Shown: positions 16,902 to 26,200 of the stretch, piece by piece
How positions within the stretch are numbered: position 1 is the first letter of the stretch
Layout: each line of letters starts with the position of its first letter
Source of the DNA: Bacteroidia bacterium
Lineage (GTDB): Bacteria > Bacteroidota > Bacteroidia > J057
Assembly: GCA_041391665.1 (NCBI GenBank)
Contig: JAWKNO010000001.1
Coordinates: forward strand, 806,001-870,000
Direction: 5' to 3'
Length of the DNA stretch: 64,000 bases
Made by a program: the position numbers and the translations under genes
Notes under the pieces: generated by a model
Database searches by the model: none
What the model was told of the DNA's origin: nothing
What the model saw: only the letters and a program-made list of their open reading frames with translations

Positions 16902-17858
16902 ATGAAAAAAACTACAGTTTTAGGACACAGTACGCTTAATATCAATCGAATAGGCCTTGGTTGCATGGGGATGTCAGAGTTTTATGGCACTTTTGATGAG
17001 GGGGAATCCATCAAAACTTTGCACAAAGCCATTGATCTGGGGATCAATTTTTTCGATACGGCTGATATGTATGGCTGGGGAGCAAATGAACGTTTACTGG
17101 GGAAAGCATTTAAAGGACATTGGAACGAGGTGATTTTAGCCACCAAATTTGCCGTGATGCGTGGCCCCAATGGGGAGTTTCTCGGAATCAACGGCAAACC
17201 TGAATACATTCAGCAGGCATGTGAGCAAAGCCTTCAGAATCTGGGTATAGAGGCGATTGATTTGTATTATATGCATCGGAAAGACCCCAAAGTGGAGATT
17301 GAAGAAATTGTGGGTGCAATGGCTGATCTGGTGAGTCAGGGAAAAGTAAAATATATTGGTCTTTCTGAAGCCGACCCTGAAACCATTCGCCGTGCGCATG
17401 CGGTTCACCCCATTACTGCCCTCCAGACAGAATATTCCCTTTGGAGCCGTGAGCCGGAGAAAGAACTTTTTGATGTTTGTAAGGAACTCGGAATCACCTT
17501 TGTCGCATACAGTCCGCTGGGACGAGGTTTTCTGACAGGAGCGATTAAAAGCCGTGCGGATTTTGAAGAAGGAGATTTTAGACTTCGCAATCCTCGTTTT
17601 ACAGACGAAGCGATTAGGGAAAACTTAAAATTTGTTGAGGTGGTTGACCGGATTGCACAAAGCAAGGGGGTAACGAAAGCACAGGTTGCCCTGGGATGGA
17701 TACTGAGCCAGAATGATGAAATTACCACTATCCCGGGTACAAAAAGTATTCACCGTCTCGAAGAAAATTTCGGCGCATTCGATGTGGTGTTAACGGAAAA
17801 GGATTTGGCAATTATTGAAGAACATTTGCCTTCAGTAACAGTGGGTGAAAGGTACTGA
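16902..17858 (+). CDS. Aldo/keto reductase
   Basis: A 318-residue NADPH-dependent oxidoreductase with a (beta/alpha)8 barrel. The catalytic tetrad can be placed at D52, Y57 (DTADMYGWG), K82 (ATKFA) and H125 (YYMHRKD). The C-terminal cofactor region ITTIPGTKSIHRLEENFGA binds the NADPH phosphate in the family. The LGCMGMSEFYG N-terminus resembles the AKR13-like group. The physiological substrate is unknown. It stands alone, followed by a strong terminator. Confidence 0.92.
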   Translation: MKKTTVLGHSTLNINRIGLGCMGMSEFYGTFDEGESIKTLHKAIDLGINFFDTADMYGWGANERLLGKAFKGHWNEVILATKFAVMRGPNGEFLGINGKPEYIQQACEQSLQNLGIEAIDLYYMHRKDPKVEIEEIVGAMADLVSQGKVKYIGLSEADPETIRRAHAVHPITALQTEYSLWSREPEKELFDVCKELGITFVAYSPLGRGFLTGAIKSRADFEEGDFRLRNPRFTDEAIRENLKFVEVVDRIAQSKGVTKAQVALGWILSQNDEITTIPGTKSIHRLEENFGAFDVVLTEKDLAIIEEHLPSVTVGERY

Positions 17859-17913
17859 AAGAAGTATGGAATCATGCCAGTCGGATTTTGCCGGCAAATA
17901 AAATTTTTCCAAC

Positions 17914-17947
17914 AAAAAACCCCGGCAATATTTTACCGGGGTTTTTT
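17914..17947 (+). terminator. Terminator after the aldo/keto reductase gene
   Basis: AAAAAACCCCGG (17914-17925) pairs perfectly with CCGGGGTTTTTT (17936-17947) around a 10-base loop. The A- and T-runs make it effective on both strands, so it may also end the tRNA-Ala transcript coming from the other side. Confidence 0.9.
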
Positions 17948-17956
17948 GATTTCTTG

Positions 17957-18030
17957 TGGAGCATAGCGGAGTCGAACCGCTGACCTCGTGACTGCCAGTC
18001 ACGCGCTCTAGCCAACTGAGCTAATGCCCC
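17957..18030 (-). tRNA. tRNA-Ala (anticodon GGC)
   Basis: Read on the minus strand, the 74 bases fold as a complete cloverleaf. The acceptor stem is GGGGCAT/ATGCTCC with one G-U pair, the D arm GCTC/GAGC, the anticodon stem CGTGA/TCACG with loop CTGGCAG, and the T arm AGCGG-TTCGACT-CCGCT. The discriminator is A. The anticodon GGC reads GCC/GCU alanine codons. CCA is not encoded. Confidence 0.96.
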
Positions 18031-18078
18031 ATTGTGAGCACAAATGTAAAATATTAATTCTTAACGTCCAACATCTCT

Positions 18079-19011
18079 TCAAGAACTTCCTTCCTTCATT
18101 TTGCGTTTTCTCCGCTCATAGGCATACCCCAGGATATTCCGGACTTCTGTAATCATTCGCAGTACCTCCGGTTTTTCTATTACTTCCCCTGCATATATAA
18201 CCTGGTCGCCGGTAAGAGCTGTCTGAATGAGCACTTTCTGCTGCTCTATGGAAAATCCCTGAATACGGCTGATATCTTCTCTCAGCTCCGTAGTGGTTTT
18301 GGTACGAAGCGCGTAGGTATCGTCAGGATCAAGGTATTTTTTCCATAGCAGATTTAACTCATCCAGTACTTTTGCCTGATCCTGCATTTGTTCCAGCCGG
18401 CGAATCTGTCGTTTGATTCCTCCCCATTCCTGTTGAATCCGGCGGAGTGTAAGGTATCTCTGAATCGGCTTTCTCAACAGGATAGCGATAATCACAAGCG
18501 CAAAAAGTGTCGCGAGAATAATCCCAAATATGATGATATAGTTGGGCGGGTCTTGAAGCCCGATGATATCCCCGCCATTTTTGTAACGAAGGTCATCCGT
18601 TACTTCTGCAATTCGCTCTACAAGGCGAATGGTGTCGCTGGTGATATATTCTTTTATAGAATCTTTTTGCGATATCCAGATAAAAGGCAGATTAACGGCC
18701 TGGCGGGGGTATAATTCGAAACTTCGAAGGGTGTAGTTGACGACATCCCAGGAAACCTGATTGACGGTACGGGTAGGCTCTGCATCAGCGCGTACAAACT
18801 CAAAAGGCGCAAATAGCCGCGGATCGCGGGGAAAAACCACCACGCTTCCCTCCGGATGTTCGATGGCCATTCGCAGTACGACCGGTCTTCCAATCGCCAT
18901 TGTATCGGTAGCAAATTCGAGATTTGCACGGATCGTCTGACCCTCCACAAATTGCAGGATCAGGCACCAAAAAGCAGCAAAGGCTACATATCGTACATGC
19001 AGTTTTTTCAT
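18079..19011 (-). CDS. BatD-like/DUF4381-like membrane protein
   Basis: A 310-residue protein with a signal peptide (1-24), a beta-rich periplasmic domain (about 25-150), one membrane helix (about 158-180, IIIFGIILATLFALVIIAIL) and a cytoplasmic helical C-terminus. This layout resembles the small BatD-type proteins encoded beside DUF58 proteins in Bacteroidota aerotolerance (bat) loci. It overlaps the DUF58 gene by the ATGA sequence, so translation is probably coupled. The function is not established; assignment rests on architecture and context. Confidence 0.65.
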   Translation of the reverse strand: MKKLHVRYVAFAAFWCLILQFVEGQTIRANLEFATDTMAIGRPVVLRMAIEHPEGSVVVFPRDPRLFAPFEFVRADAEPTRTVNQVSWDVVNYTLRSFELYPRQAVNLPFIWISQKDSIKEYITSDTIRLVERIAEVTDDLRYKNGGDIIGLQDPPNYIIIFGIILATLFALVIIAILLRKPIQRYLTLRRIQQEWGGIKRQIRRLEQMQDQAKVLDELNLLWKKYLDPDDTYALRTKTTTELREDISRIQGFSIEQQKVLIQTALTGDQVIYAGEVIEKPEVLRMITEVRNILGYAYERRKRKMKEGSS

Positions 19012-19880
19012 ACTTTTCTACGGTTCCGCTGTCTGAAGAATTTTTCCAGCTCAGGGATATAGTCCTCTTTGGTGTTAATGGGAATGTAGCCGATTTTATT
19101 TCTTTTGCAAATATCCTGAAGGTTCTGGTCAATTCGGCTGAAACTTTCGTTGAGTTGTTTGCGATAACCTACATCCCCGGCATTGAGCCAGCGCTGGCGG
19201 TTGGTTTCGATATCGATCACAGGGATGGTTCCTGTTCCCATATGAAAAACCTCATTGGGATGAAAAAGCCGGATCAGGATAACCTCATGTTTCTGGCTGA
19301 CCTGGATCAGCGACCTTTCGTAGTCTTCATCCAGAAAGTCAGAAATGATGATCAGAATACTTCTTCTTCGGAGCGTGTGTTTGACAAAATCGAGGGCAAA
19401 GTTAATATCGGTTTGCTCGCTTTTATTTTCATGTGTCAGCACGCCTCGCACGATTTTCAGAATATGTTTTCGCCCTTTATTGGGTTTATAATATTTTTCC
19501 AGCCGGTCGGAGAATGTTGCCAGCCCGATTTTGTCATTATTTTTCAGGGCGGAGAAGGAGAGAATCGAAGCGATTTCCATACCGATCAGGCGCTTATTTT
19601 CTTCAGCTGGCCCAAAATCACCGGAACCGCTTACATCAAAAAGTACAAACAGTGTTTGTTCCCGTTCTTCGCGAAACTGTTTGATATATACCTGTCCGGT
19701 TTTTGCGGTAACGTTCCAGTCAATCGTGCGAATATCATCGCCGTATTGGTAGGGGCGTACTTCATCAAATTCCAATCCCTGACCTTTAAAAGCCGACTGA
19801 TATTCACCCGCAAAGGTATTTTCCACCATTTTGCGGATTTTGATTTCCAGGCGTCGTACTTTTTTAAGGATTTCTTTCAT
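19008..19880 (-). CDS. DUF58 (VWA-like) protein of the MoxR/Bat type
   Basis: A 290-residue cytoplasmic protein with the DUF58 core YQSAFKGQGLEFDEVRPYQYGDDIRTIDWN and a von Willebrand A-like fold beginning TLFVLFDVSGSGDFG (the MIDAS DxSxS is present). The family works with MoxR AAA+ ATPases in chaperone-like or metal-insertion roles. No moxR, batA or batB gene is in the window: upstream is thyA and downstream, after the BatD-like gene, a tRNA. It is the first gene of a two-gene unit. Confidence 0.88.
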   Translation of the reverse strand: MKEILKKVRRLEIKIRKMVENTFAGEYQSAFKGQGLEFDEVRPYQYGDDIRTIDWNVTAKTGQVYIKQFREEREQTLFVLFDVSGSGDFGPAEENKRLIGMEIASILSFSALKNNDKIGLATFSDRLEKYYKPNKGRKHILKIVRGVLTHENKSEQTDINFALDFVKHTLRRRSILIIISDFLDEDYERSLIQVSQKHEVILIRLFHPNEVFHMGTGTIPVIDIETNRQRWLNAGDVGYRKQLNESFSRIDQNLQDICKRNKIGYIPINTKEDYIPELEKFFRQRNRRKV

Positions 19881-19903
19881 TATTCAGTTTGTATTTTTTT
19901 CGG

Positions 19904-19985
19904 TGGCTTCGGGAATTTCGTTGGCTGAGAGAAATTCGTTGGCTTCGAGAACCTCGTTGGCTGAGGTTCTCGAAGCCAACGAGAG
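19904..19985. repeat. Complex palindromic (REP-like) repeat
   Basis: Alternating half-units of the type GTTGGCTTCG and GTTGGCTGAG fill the gap between the DUF58 and thyA genes. The strongest part is a perfect 19-bp inverted repeat: 19937-19955 pairs with 19963-19981 around a 7-base loop. A nested pair GAATTTC/GAAATTC lies just to the left. The core GGCTGAGGTTCTCGAAGCC recurs, with one extra base, at 23209-23228, so this is a dispersed family. It may also end the thyA transcript. Confidence 0.8.
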
Positions 19986-19991
19986 CTACAA

Positions 19992-20786
19992 TCAAACCGC
20001 GATAGGCGCAGAGATGGCGGGATCCGGGTGGTAGTTTTTGAGTTGAAAATCTTCAAATTTGAAACCGAAGATTGATTTTACCTCCGGGTTGAGTTCCATG
20101 ACAGGAAGTTTTTTGGGTTCCCTGCTGAGTTGAAGTTTTACCTGATCGTAGTGGTTGTGGTAAATATGTGCATCGCCAAAAGTGTGGACAAAATCGCCGG
20201 GTTGGAGGCCGGTTACATGCGCCATCATCATTGTGAGCAGCGCATAAGAGGCAATATTAAAAGGTACGCCCAGAAAAAGGTCTGCACTTCTTTGATAAAG
20301 TTGGCAGGAGAGTTTGCCATTTGCCACGTAAAACTGAAACATGGTATGGCAGGGAGGGAGCGCCATATTTTCCACTTCAGCTACATTCCAGGCGTTGACG
20401 ATAAGGCGGCGTGACTCAGGCTTATTTTTGATCATATCAACCACTTCTGAAATCTGGTCGATTTTCCGGCCATCAGGTGTGGGCCAAGAACGCCACTGCA
20501 CACCATACACCGGGCCGAGTTCTCCATTTTCGTCGGCCCATTCATTCCAGATTCGCACGCCGTTTTCCTGAAGATAACGAACATTGCTATCGCCTTTGAG
20601 GAACCACAACAACTCGTGGATAATCGACTTCATGTGTACTTTTTTGGTAGTGACGAGGGGAAACCCTTCACTGAGGTCAAACCGCATCTGGTAGCCAAAG
20701 ACACTTCGGGTGCCCGTGCCTGTGCGGTCGCCCCGGTCTGTACCATTTTCCAAAACATGTCGTAGCAGGTCGTGATATGCCTTCAT
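19992..20786 (-). CDS. thyA: Thymidylate synthase ThyA
   Basis: Makes dTMP from dUMP with methylenetetrahydrofolate (264 aa, the same length as the E. coli enzyme). The start at 20786 gives MKAYHDLLRHVLENGTDRGDRTGTGTRSVFG. The catalytic Cys is in ALPPCHTMFQFYV, followed by LYQRSADLFLGVPFNIASYALL and the C-terminal DPAISAPIAV with the terminal Val. An in-frame extension upstream overlaps the divergent thioesterase region and is not ThyA-like. No folA is adjacent in the window. Confidence 0.97.
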   Translation of the reverse strand: MKAYHDLLRHVLENGTDRGDRTGTGTRSVFGYQMRFDLSEGFPLVTTKKVHMKSIIHELLWFLKGDSNVRYLQENGVRIWNEWADENGELGPVYGVQWRSWPTPDGRKIDQISEVVDMIKNKPESRRLIVNAWNVAEVENMALPPCHTMFQFYVANGKLSCQLYQRSADLFLGVPFNIASYALLTMMMAHVTGLQPGDFVHTFGDAHIYHNHYDQVKLQLSREPKKLPVMELNPEVKSIFGFKFEDFQLKNYHPDPAISAPIAV

Positions 20787-20828
20787 TCGAAATAGGTTTA
20801 GTCTTTTGAAATCCGTTATTTCGTACAT

Positions 20829-20836
20829 CAAAACTA
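20829..20836 (-). promoter_or_regulatory. -7 box upstream of thyA
   Basis: On the minus strand this reads TAGTTTTG, an exact TAnnTTTG match 42 bases before the thyA ATG. No TTG -33 element is visible at the standard distance. Confidence 0.45.
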
Positions 20837-20890
20837 ATAAATTATCTGTCGGTTTGGTTGTACATTCACCTGACCGGACAAACAAAGATC

Positions 20891-21406
20891 ATGAAAAGTA
20901 AAAAAGTCTCTGATTCCTATACGCTCAAAACCGAACTGGTATTACCTAATGACACCAATAATCTTGGGAATCTTATGGGGGGAACCCTGCTTCACTGGAT
21001 GGATATCATATCGGCGATTTCAGCACAGCGGGCATCCAACCGCACCGTAGTAACTGTTTCGGTAGACTTTGTAGAATTTCGGGAGGCGATTCCTTTAGGC
21101 ACCATTGTGATTTTGGAGGCAAGAGTAACCCGCACTTTTACCACATCTTTGGAGGTGCGGATAGATGTCAGTTGTGAAAGTCTTCAGACGGGAGAGCGTA
21201 CAGTAAGCAATACAGCCTATTATACATTTGTAGCGGTCGACCAATCGGGTAGTCCCATACCTGTAAAACCAATAGTACCAGAAACTGATCAGGAAAAAAA
21301 ATGGTACGAAGAGGCCCTGGAACGCAGAGAAATGCGTCTTTTGCTTGCAGGAAGGATCAAACCTGAAGAAGCTGTGTATCTTTCGAAGCTTTTGGCACGG
21401 AAGTAG
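20891..21406 (+). CDS. Acyl-CoA thioesterase (hotdog fold, ACOT type)
   Basis: A 171-residue hotdog thioesterase that hydrolyses acyl-CoAs. The 4HBT domain begins VLPNDTNNLGNLMGGTLLHWMD, the N-x-G-x-x-(F/M)-GG-x-x-x-x-WMD pattern of the BFIT/YciA group, followed by VTVSVDFVEFREAIPLGTIV. The C-terminal tail is charged and helical. The start at ATG 20891 matches family length; an in-frame upstream codon would add 11 unlike residues. Divergent to thyA. The acyl chain preference is unknown. Confidence 0.88.
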   Translation: MKSKKVSDSYTLKTELVLPNDTNNLGNLMGGTLLHWMDIISAISAQRASNRTVVTVSVDFVEFREAIPLGTIVILEARVTRTFTTSLEVRIDVSCESLQTGERTVSNTAYYTFVAVDQSGSPIPVKPIVPETDQEKKWYEEALERREMRLLLAGRIKPEEAVYLSKLLARK

Positions 21407-21695
21407 AAAGAAATTGTAAATTCACGAGGAAATTACTAATTTATTTCCCGCTTTTCCCCTCAGAGGTTCCATATGCATTTCATGTTGGTATCCGCGAAGT
21501 AAAAGCAGGAAAGAATAGGGACAGATACAGATTCACCTACAGAAAAATTCTGGTTTGCAAATTAAGGTCTGATGCAAATGCATCCGATGAAACGCGAAAA
21601 TTTGCCGATCAGGGCGAATAGTTTGGCTAAATGAATTATGAATTTGTATCTCGCAATGTCGTGAGATATGTACTCACCGGTAAAGAAGTTTTTGT
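21407..21695. other. Intergenic region before rpoN
   Basis: The 289 bases hold no convincing gene. One plus-strand frame stays open for about 60 codons and ends at a TAG near 21621, with protein-like composition (VGIREVKAGKNRDRYRF), but it has no start codon and I recognise no family. It could be a gene remnant. The last 60 bases before rpoN are AT-rich, without an exact TAnnTTTG box. Confidence 0.35.
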
Positions 21696-23189
21696 ATGCT
21701 TAAGCAGAACCAGCAGTTAAAACTGCTACAGAAAATATCTCCACAGCAGATCCAGTTTATCAAACTGCTTCAGGTTCCTACGGCCTCGCTTGAGCAAAGG
21801 ATTAAGGAAGAAATTGAAAAAAATCCGGCACTGGAAGATGGCCAAATGGGATTTGGGGACGAGCCCCACAATGATTATGAAGATCTGGACAGAAAGGGAG
21901 ATGACGATATCAAATCCGATGACAAGGAAGATATTTCCAACAATGAGGTGAGTCTCGACGATTATCTCGTCAGTGACGGTTATGATTATAAAACCAGGCT
22001 TCCTTCCAGCGGTGATGATGAAGATGAAGAATACGAGGCGCCCATTGTACAAATGAGCTCGCTGTATGATTTGCTCATGGAGCAAATTTCCCTGATACCC
22101 TTATCCGAACACGAAAGACTGATTGGCGAACATATCATCGGTAATATTGACGAGGATGGCTACCTGCGCGGACGTGGAAATGTAGATCCGGTCAAAGCTA
22201 TTGTCAACTATATGGCTTTCCGCCAGAGCCTTTCCACTACAGTCGAGGAAGTGTCTCATGTTTTGTCCAAAATTCAGGAGCTGGACCCTCCCGGCGTAGG
22301 TGCCCGCGATCTCAAAGAATGTCTCCTGCTCCAACTTAAGAAAAAACCTCACAGCGAAGAGGTGGATGTTGCGATTACGATTATCGATAAATACTTTGAA
22401 GAGTTTAGTAAAAAACATTTTAATAAGCTCAAATCGCGGCTGGGCATAGATGAGGATATGCTCAAAGATGTGTATTCCCTTATTATTAAGCTGAATCCCA
22501 AGCCAGGAGAATCTCAAAGTGTAATCAAACATGAGTATATTATTCCGGATTTTATTCTTACTACAGAGGATAATAAAATCAATATTCGCCTCAACAGCCG
22601 GAATGCCCCTGACCTTAAAGTGAGCCGCAACTACGTGAATATGTACCGCGAGTACAAAGCCATGGAAAAAGCGCGCAAAAGCTCATCGGTAAAGGAAACC
22701 CTGGACTTCGTAAAAGCCCGTATTGAGGCAGCACAATGGTTTATTGACGCTATCCGCCAACGCCAGTTTACCCTTCTGAATACCATGGAGACGATTGCCG
22801 AAAAGCAGAAAGAGTTCTTTCTCTCCGGTGGTGAAGAAAACAAACTCCGGCCCATGATCCTCAAAGATATTGCAGAGGAAATTCAGATGGATATTTCTAC
22901 CGTAAGCCGGGTAGCCAACAGCAAATATGTACAGACAGAGTTTGGTATTTATCCGCTGAAGTTTTTCTTCACGGAAGGAATCGAAACCGAAGATGGCATC
23001 GTCTCCAACCGTGAAGTAAAGAAAGCGCTGGAGGATATTATTTCGGGTGAGAGTAAACGCAAACCGCTTTCTGATGACAAAATCGCCGTTTACCTCAAGA
23101 AAAAAGGCTATAATATCGCAAGACGTACCGTGGCCAAATACCGCGAACAACTTGGCGTTCCGGTAGCCCGTCTCCGTAAAGAGGTGTGA
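21696..23189 (+). CDS. rpoN: RNA polymerase sigma-54 factor RpoN
   Basis: Sigma-54 (497 aa), which directs RNA polymerase to -24/-12 promoters and needs AAA+ activators. Region I is the Gln/Leu-rich N-terminus (LKQNQQLKLLQKISPQQIQFIKLLQ). An acidic region II follows (about 50-115). The core-binding domain runs from about 125 to 300. The DNA-binding part includes the HTH (LKDIAEEIQMDISTVSRVAN) and the RpoN box ARRTVAKYREQLGVP near the C-terminus. No activator is encoded nearby. Confidence 0.97.
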   Translation: MLKQNQQLKLLQKISPQQIQFIKLLQVPTASLEQRIKEEIEKNPALEDGQMGFGDEPHNDYEDLDRKGDDDIKSDDKEDISNNEVSLDDYLVSDGYDYKTRLPSSGDDEDEEYEAPIVQMSSLYDLLMEQISLIPLSEHERLIGEHIIGNIDEDGYLRGRGNVDPVKAIVNYMAFRQSLSTTVEEVSHVLSKIQELDPPGVGARDLKECLLLQLKKKPHSEEVDVAITIIDKYFEEFSKKHFNKLKSRLGIDEDMLKDVYSLIIKLNPKPGESQSVIKHEYIIPDFILTTEDNKINIRLNSRNAPDLKVSRNYVNMYREYKAMEKARKSSSVKETLDFVKARIEAAQWFIDAIRQRQFTLLNTMETIAEKQKEFFLSGGEENKLRPMILKDIAEEIQMDISTVSRVANSKYVQTEFGIYPLKFFFTEGIETEDGIVSNREVKKALEDIISGESKRKPLSDDKIAVYLKKKGYNIARRTVAKYREQLGVPVARLRKEV

Positions 23190-23194
23190 TTTAT

Positions 23195-23241
23195 GGAATA
23201 TTTCCGGTGGCTGAGGTTACTCGAAGCCCCGGAAATATTCC
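23195..23241. repeat. Palindromic REP-like element, second copy
   Basis: A perfect 13-bp inverted repeat, GGAATATTTCCGG (23195-23207) and CCGGAAATATTCC (23229-23241), encloses the core TGGCTGAGGTTACTCGAAGCC, which is shared with the element at 19956-19980. It lies between the stops of the convergent rpoN gene and the PKD giant, where it may work as a bidirectional terminator. Confidence 0.8.
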
Positions 23242-23247
23242 CAAAAA

Positions 23248-26200
23248 CTACCGTAGCACCGTAATCGTTTTGCTCTCCTGCAATTCCTGCCCGTCAAAGT
23301 CGCGGGCTTTCATCACATATACATATACTCCCTCCGTCACAGTTGCTCCGGCAAGATTTCTCCCATCCCATTCAAAGTCGGGGTTGTCTGATGCAAAAAC
23401 CAATTGTCCCCACCGGTTAAATATTTGTATGCTGAAGTCTGAAATGTTGTAATACCCGACTTTATAGGTGTCGTTTATTCCGTCCTGGTTTGGTGAAAAT
23501 GCATTTGGCAAATAAACGCCCGTGAGTTTCAGCACTTCAATCACTGTAGTTTCGGTTCTTTCACAACCATTGATATCAGTTGTTGTTACTTTTACTTCAT
23601 ATTTCCCCGGAAAATGATACTCGTGGGTGGGTTCATCCTGGTCTGAAGTGCTTCCGTCTCCAAAATTCCATTGCCAGCTCACAAGACCAATACTGGATGC
23701 GGTAGTGAAATCCACAATTGCCAGCGGAAGATCCACCTTTGTCACATTAGAAACTATCTCCAGCTCCTGGTCAGGAAAAACAGCTGCATTTACAGGTACC
23801 CGATCATTGATACAGCCTTCCAGTGATCTTCCCATGACATAATAAGTCGCTTCGTAGGGCAGGGGAGGCGTTGTAAAGCTATTACCTGTATGAAAAGGCC
23901 GGTCATCATTGAGGTTTTGGTACCACTCGATGGTAATATCCTGCGGCGCGACTACCCGTAAGGTTGCCCTGTCACTAAAACACGCGGTATCTGCGTCTAT
24001 CCTGCTAAACTCTGGCAGCGGATAAACCACTACTTCACGGCTCCTTACCGATGCGCATCCTGAGTCTGAAACCGCTGAAATCGTTGCTATATAATTCCCT
24101 GGTACAAGATACCTGTGGCTGGGATTGGGCAGGGTAGAATTGGCCCCATCTCCGAAGGCAAACAGATAATCAGTGATAGTGCCGCTTGCCAGCGTAGTCT
24201 GGTTAGTAAAATGTGTTGTATCTTCCAGACACTCCCGGGTCGAAGCAAAATCTACATTGGGTACAGGATTGATAACAATATTCCTGACGATAGTATCGAC
24301 ACAGTTTTCGGAGGTCTTGATAGCAAAGACAACCGGGTAGGTTCCTGGCCCTGCTGAAGTAAAATTATTTCTGGGCGAAGCCACATCCGCAGTCCAGCCA
24401 AACCCAAAGTCCCAGTGCCATTCCACCACAGGGGTTGATGAACTGGTTGTGGAAATATCGATAAACCGCGTATTTTCATTCGCACAGTTATCTTCATAGA
24501 CAAAGTCGGCGATGGGTTCGGGATAAACATTTACCTCTCTCACAAGCTGATCACTACAACCTTTTCCGGTGGTGACAGTCAGCGAAATCGTATAAACACC
24601 TGCGGTCTGATAAACATGCCAGGGCCCTGACCAGTCAGAACTATTGGCGCTGCCGCTGCCAGGGTCTCCAAAATTCCACTGGAAAGTCTGGATATAGTCC
24701 AGCGAACCCGCGACTACAGAAGAATTTGAGGTAAAAACCACGCTGTCCTGGCAGGCACTTTCCACCCGGAAATCTGCAATCGGATTAGGATTGACAAATA
24801 CTGTCCGGGTAAAATTGTCAGTACAACCATTATTGGAAATAGCAGTGAGCGTTACCGGGTAATAGCCATATTGAGGAAAAACATGGGCTGTGTTTCCCCC
24901 TGAAGCCGAAGGCGAGCCGTCTCCAAAATCCCAGTTTAGGGAAGCAATGGATCCGCCATTACCAATACTAACATTCTGGGTAAAAACATTTGGCAGCCCT
25001 TCACATACACTTGTGAAGTCAAAATCGATTACCGGCACTGGGTCAACCGTCACCATCATCGTAACTGAATCCCGGCACCCATTAGAAGAAGATACCACCA
25101 GTTTGACCGGATAGGTTCCTGCTACTAAATAACTGTGCAGCGGGTTTGACTGAGTAGCCGTTGCCCCATCGCCAAAACTCCACAGCCAGTTGGTGATAAC
25201 GCCATTGGAAAGCAGAGAGGCATCTTTAAACACGGTTTCGGTCCCCTGACATACCTGTGGCGCAACAAAATCAGCGACAGGCTGTTCATAGGTTTTTACA
25301 GTTGCCGTTGCCGGTATTCCCGGACAACCCTGGCTGTCAAAAGCAGTTACTGACAAGGTGGTATCCTGGGAAATACCTGAAAGCGTAATGGCCGCATTAT
25401 TCCATGCATTGGCAGACCAGAGATAGTTTACGCCGCCAAATGCAGTAAGGGTCGTTGTTTCTCCCGGACAGATATTAAGGTCGCCGGTAATTTGGGCCTG
25501 TGGGCCTTGTTGTACCACAACTGTAACAAACTTCTGGTCACTGGAGCATCCGTTATTGAAAGTAACTACAGAGTATGTTGTATTGACATTGGGCGATACG
25601 GTAATGTTTGCCGTTGTTTCCCCCGTACTCCAGAGATAGCTGGTTCCTGGCCCGAGGTTGCCCACGGCCTGAAGCGTGATGTTTTGGCCAATGCATATTA
25701 TAGGGGTAGCAGGGAGAATATCAGTTTGTAAGGCAGGGTTTACTGTTACGGTAACATAGTCGTAGGTGGTACAAATACCGTCAGTAACGGTAAGCGTATA
25801 GTTGGTGGTGGTTTGAGCAGAAGTTCCGTTGGGCAGTGTGAAGGTAGGCTGCGCGATGGTGTCATTGGTAAGCGCAGTGTTGGGCGTCCATAGGTAGCTG
25901 AGACCCGGCAGAGCCGGCGTGCCCAGAGTAAAATTGTAATTGGAGCAGATCGTAACATCCGACCCCGCATTGGCTATTACACCTGTAGTGAGATTGGCTA
26001 TCCCTCCAAGGTTAACTTTGCAACCAAAGGTATCCTGAATACTCAGCCCATAGAAATAAGTGTTAGGTGCAGGATAAAGGTGCGTAAAAGACGAATCGCC
26101 CGTATTCGTATTAAAGGGCAGGTTCCCATTCCCGCTCCACTGGTAATTTGTGAAAATATTCGCATAAGGGCTGGGGATCGTGGAGGACGGGAGGGCAGCA

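Noticed and set aside
18924..19928. Plus-strand ORF of 334 codons
   Set aside because: Antisense of the BatD-like and DUF58 genes; Phe-rich shadow composition.
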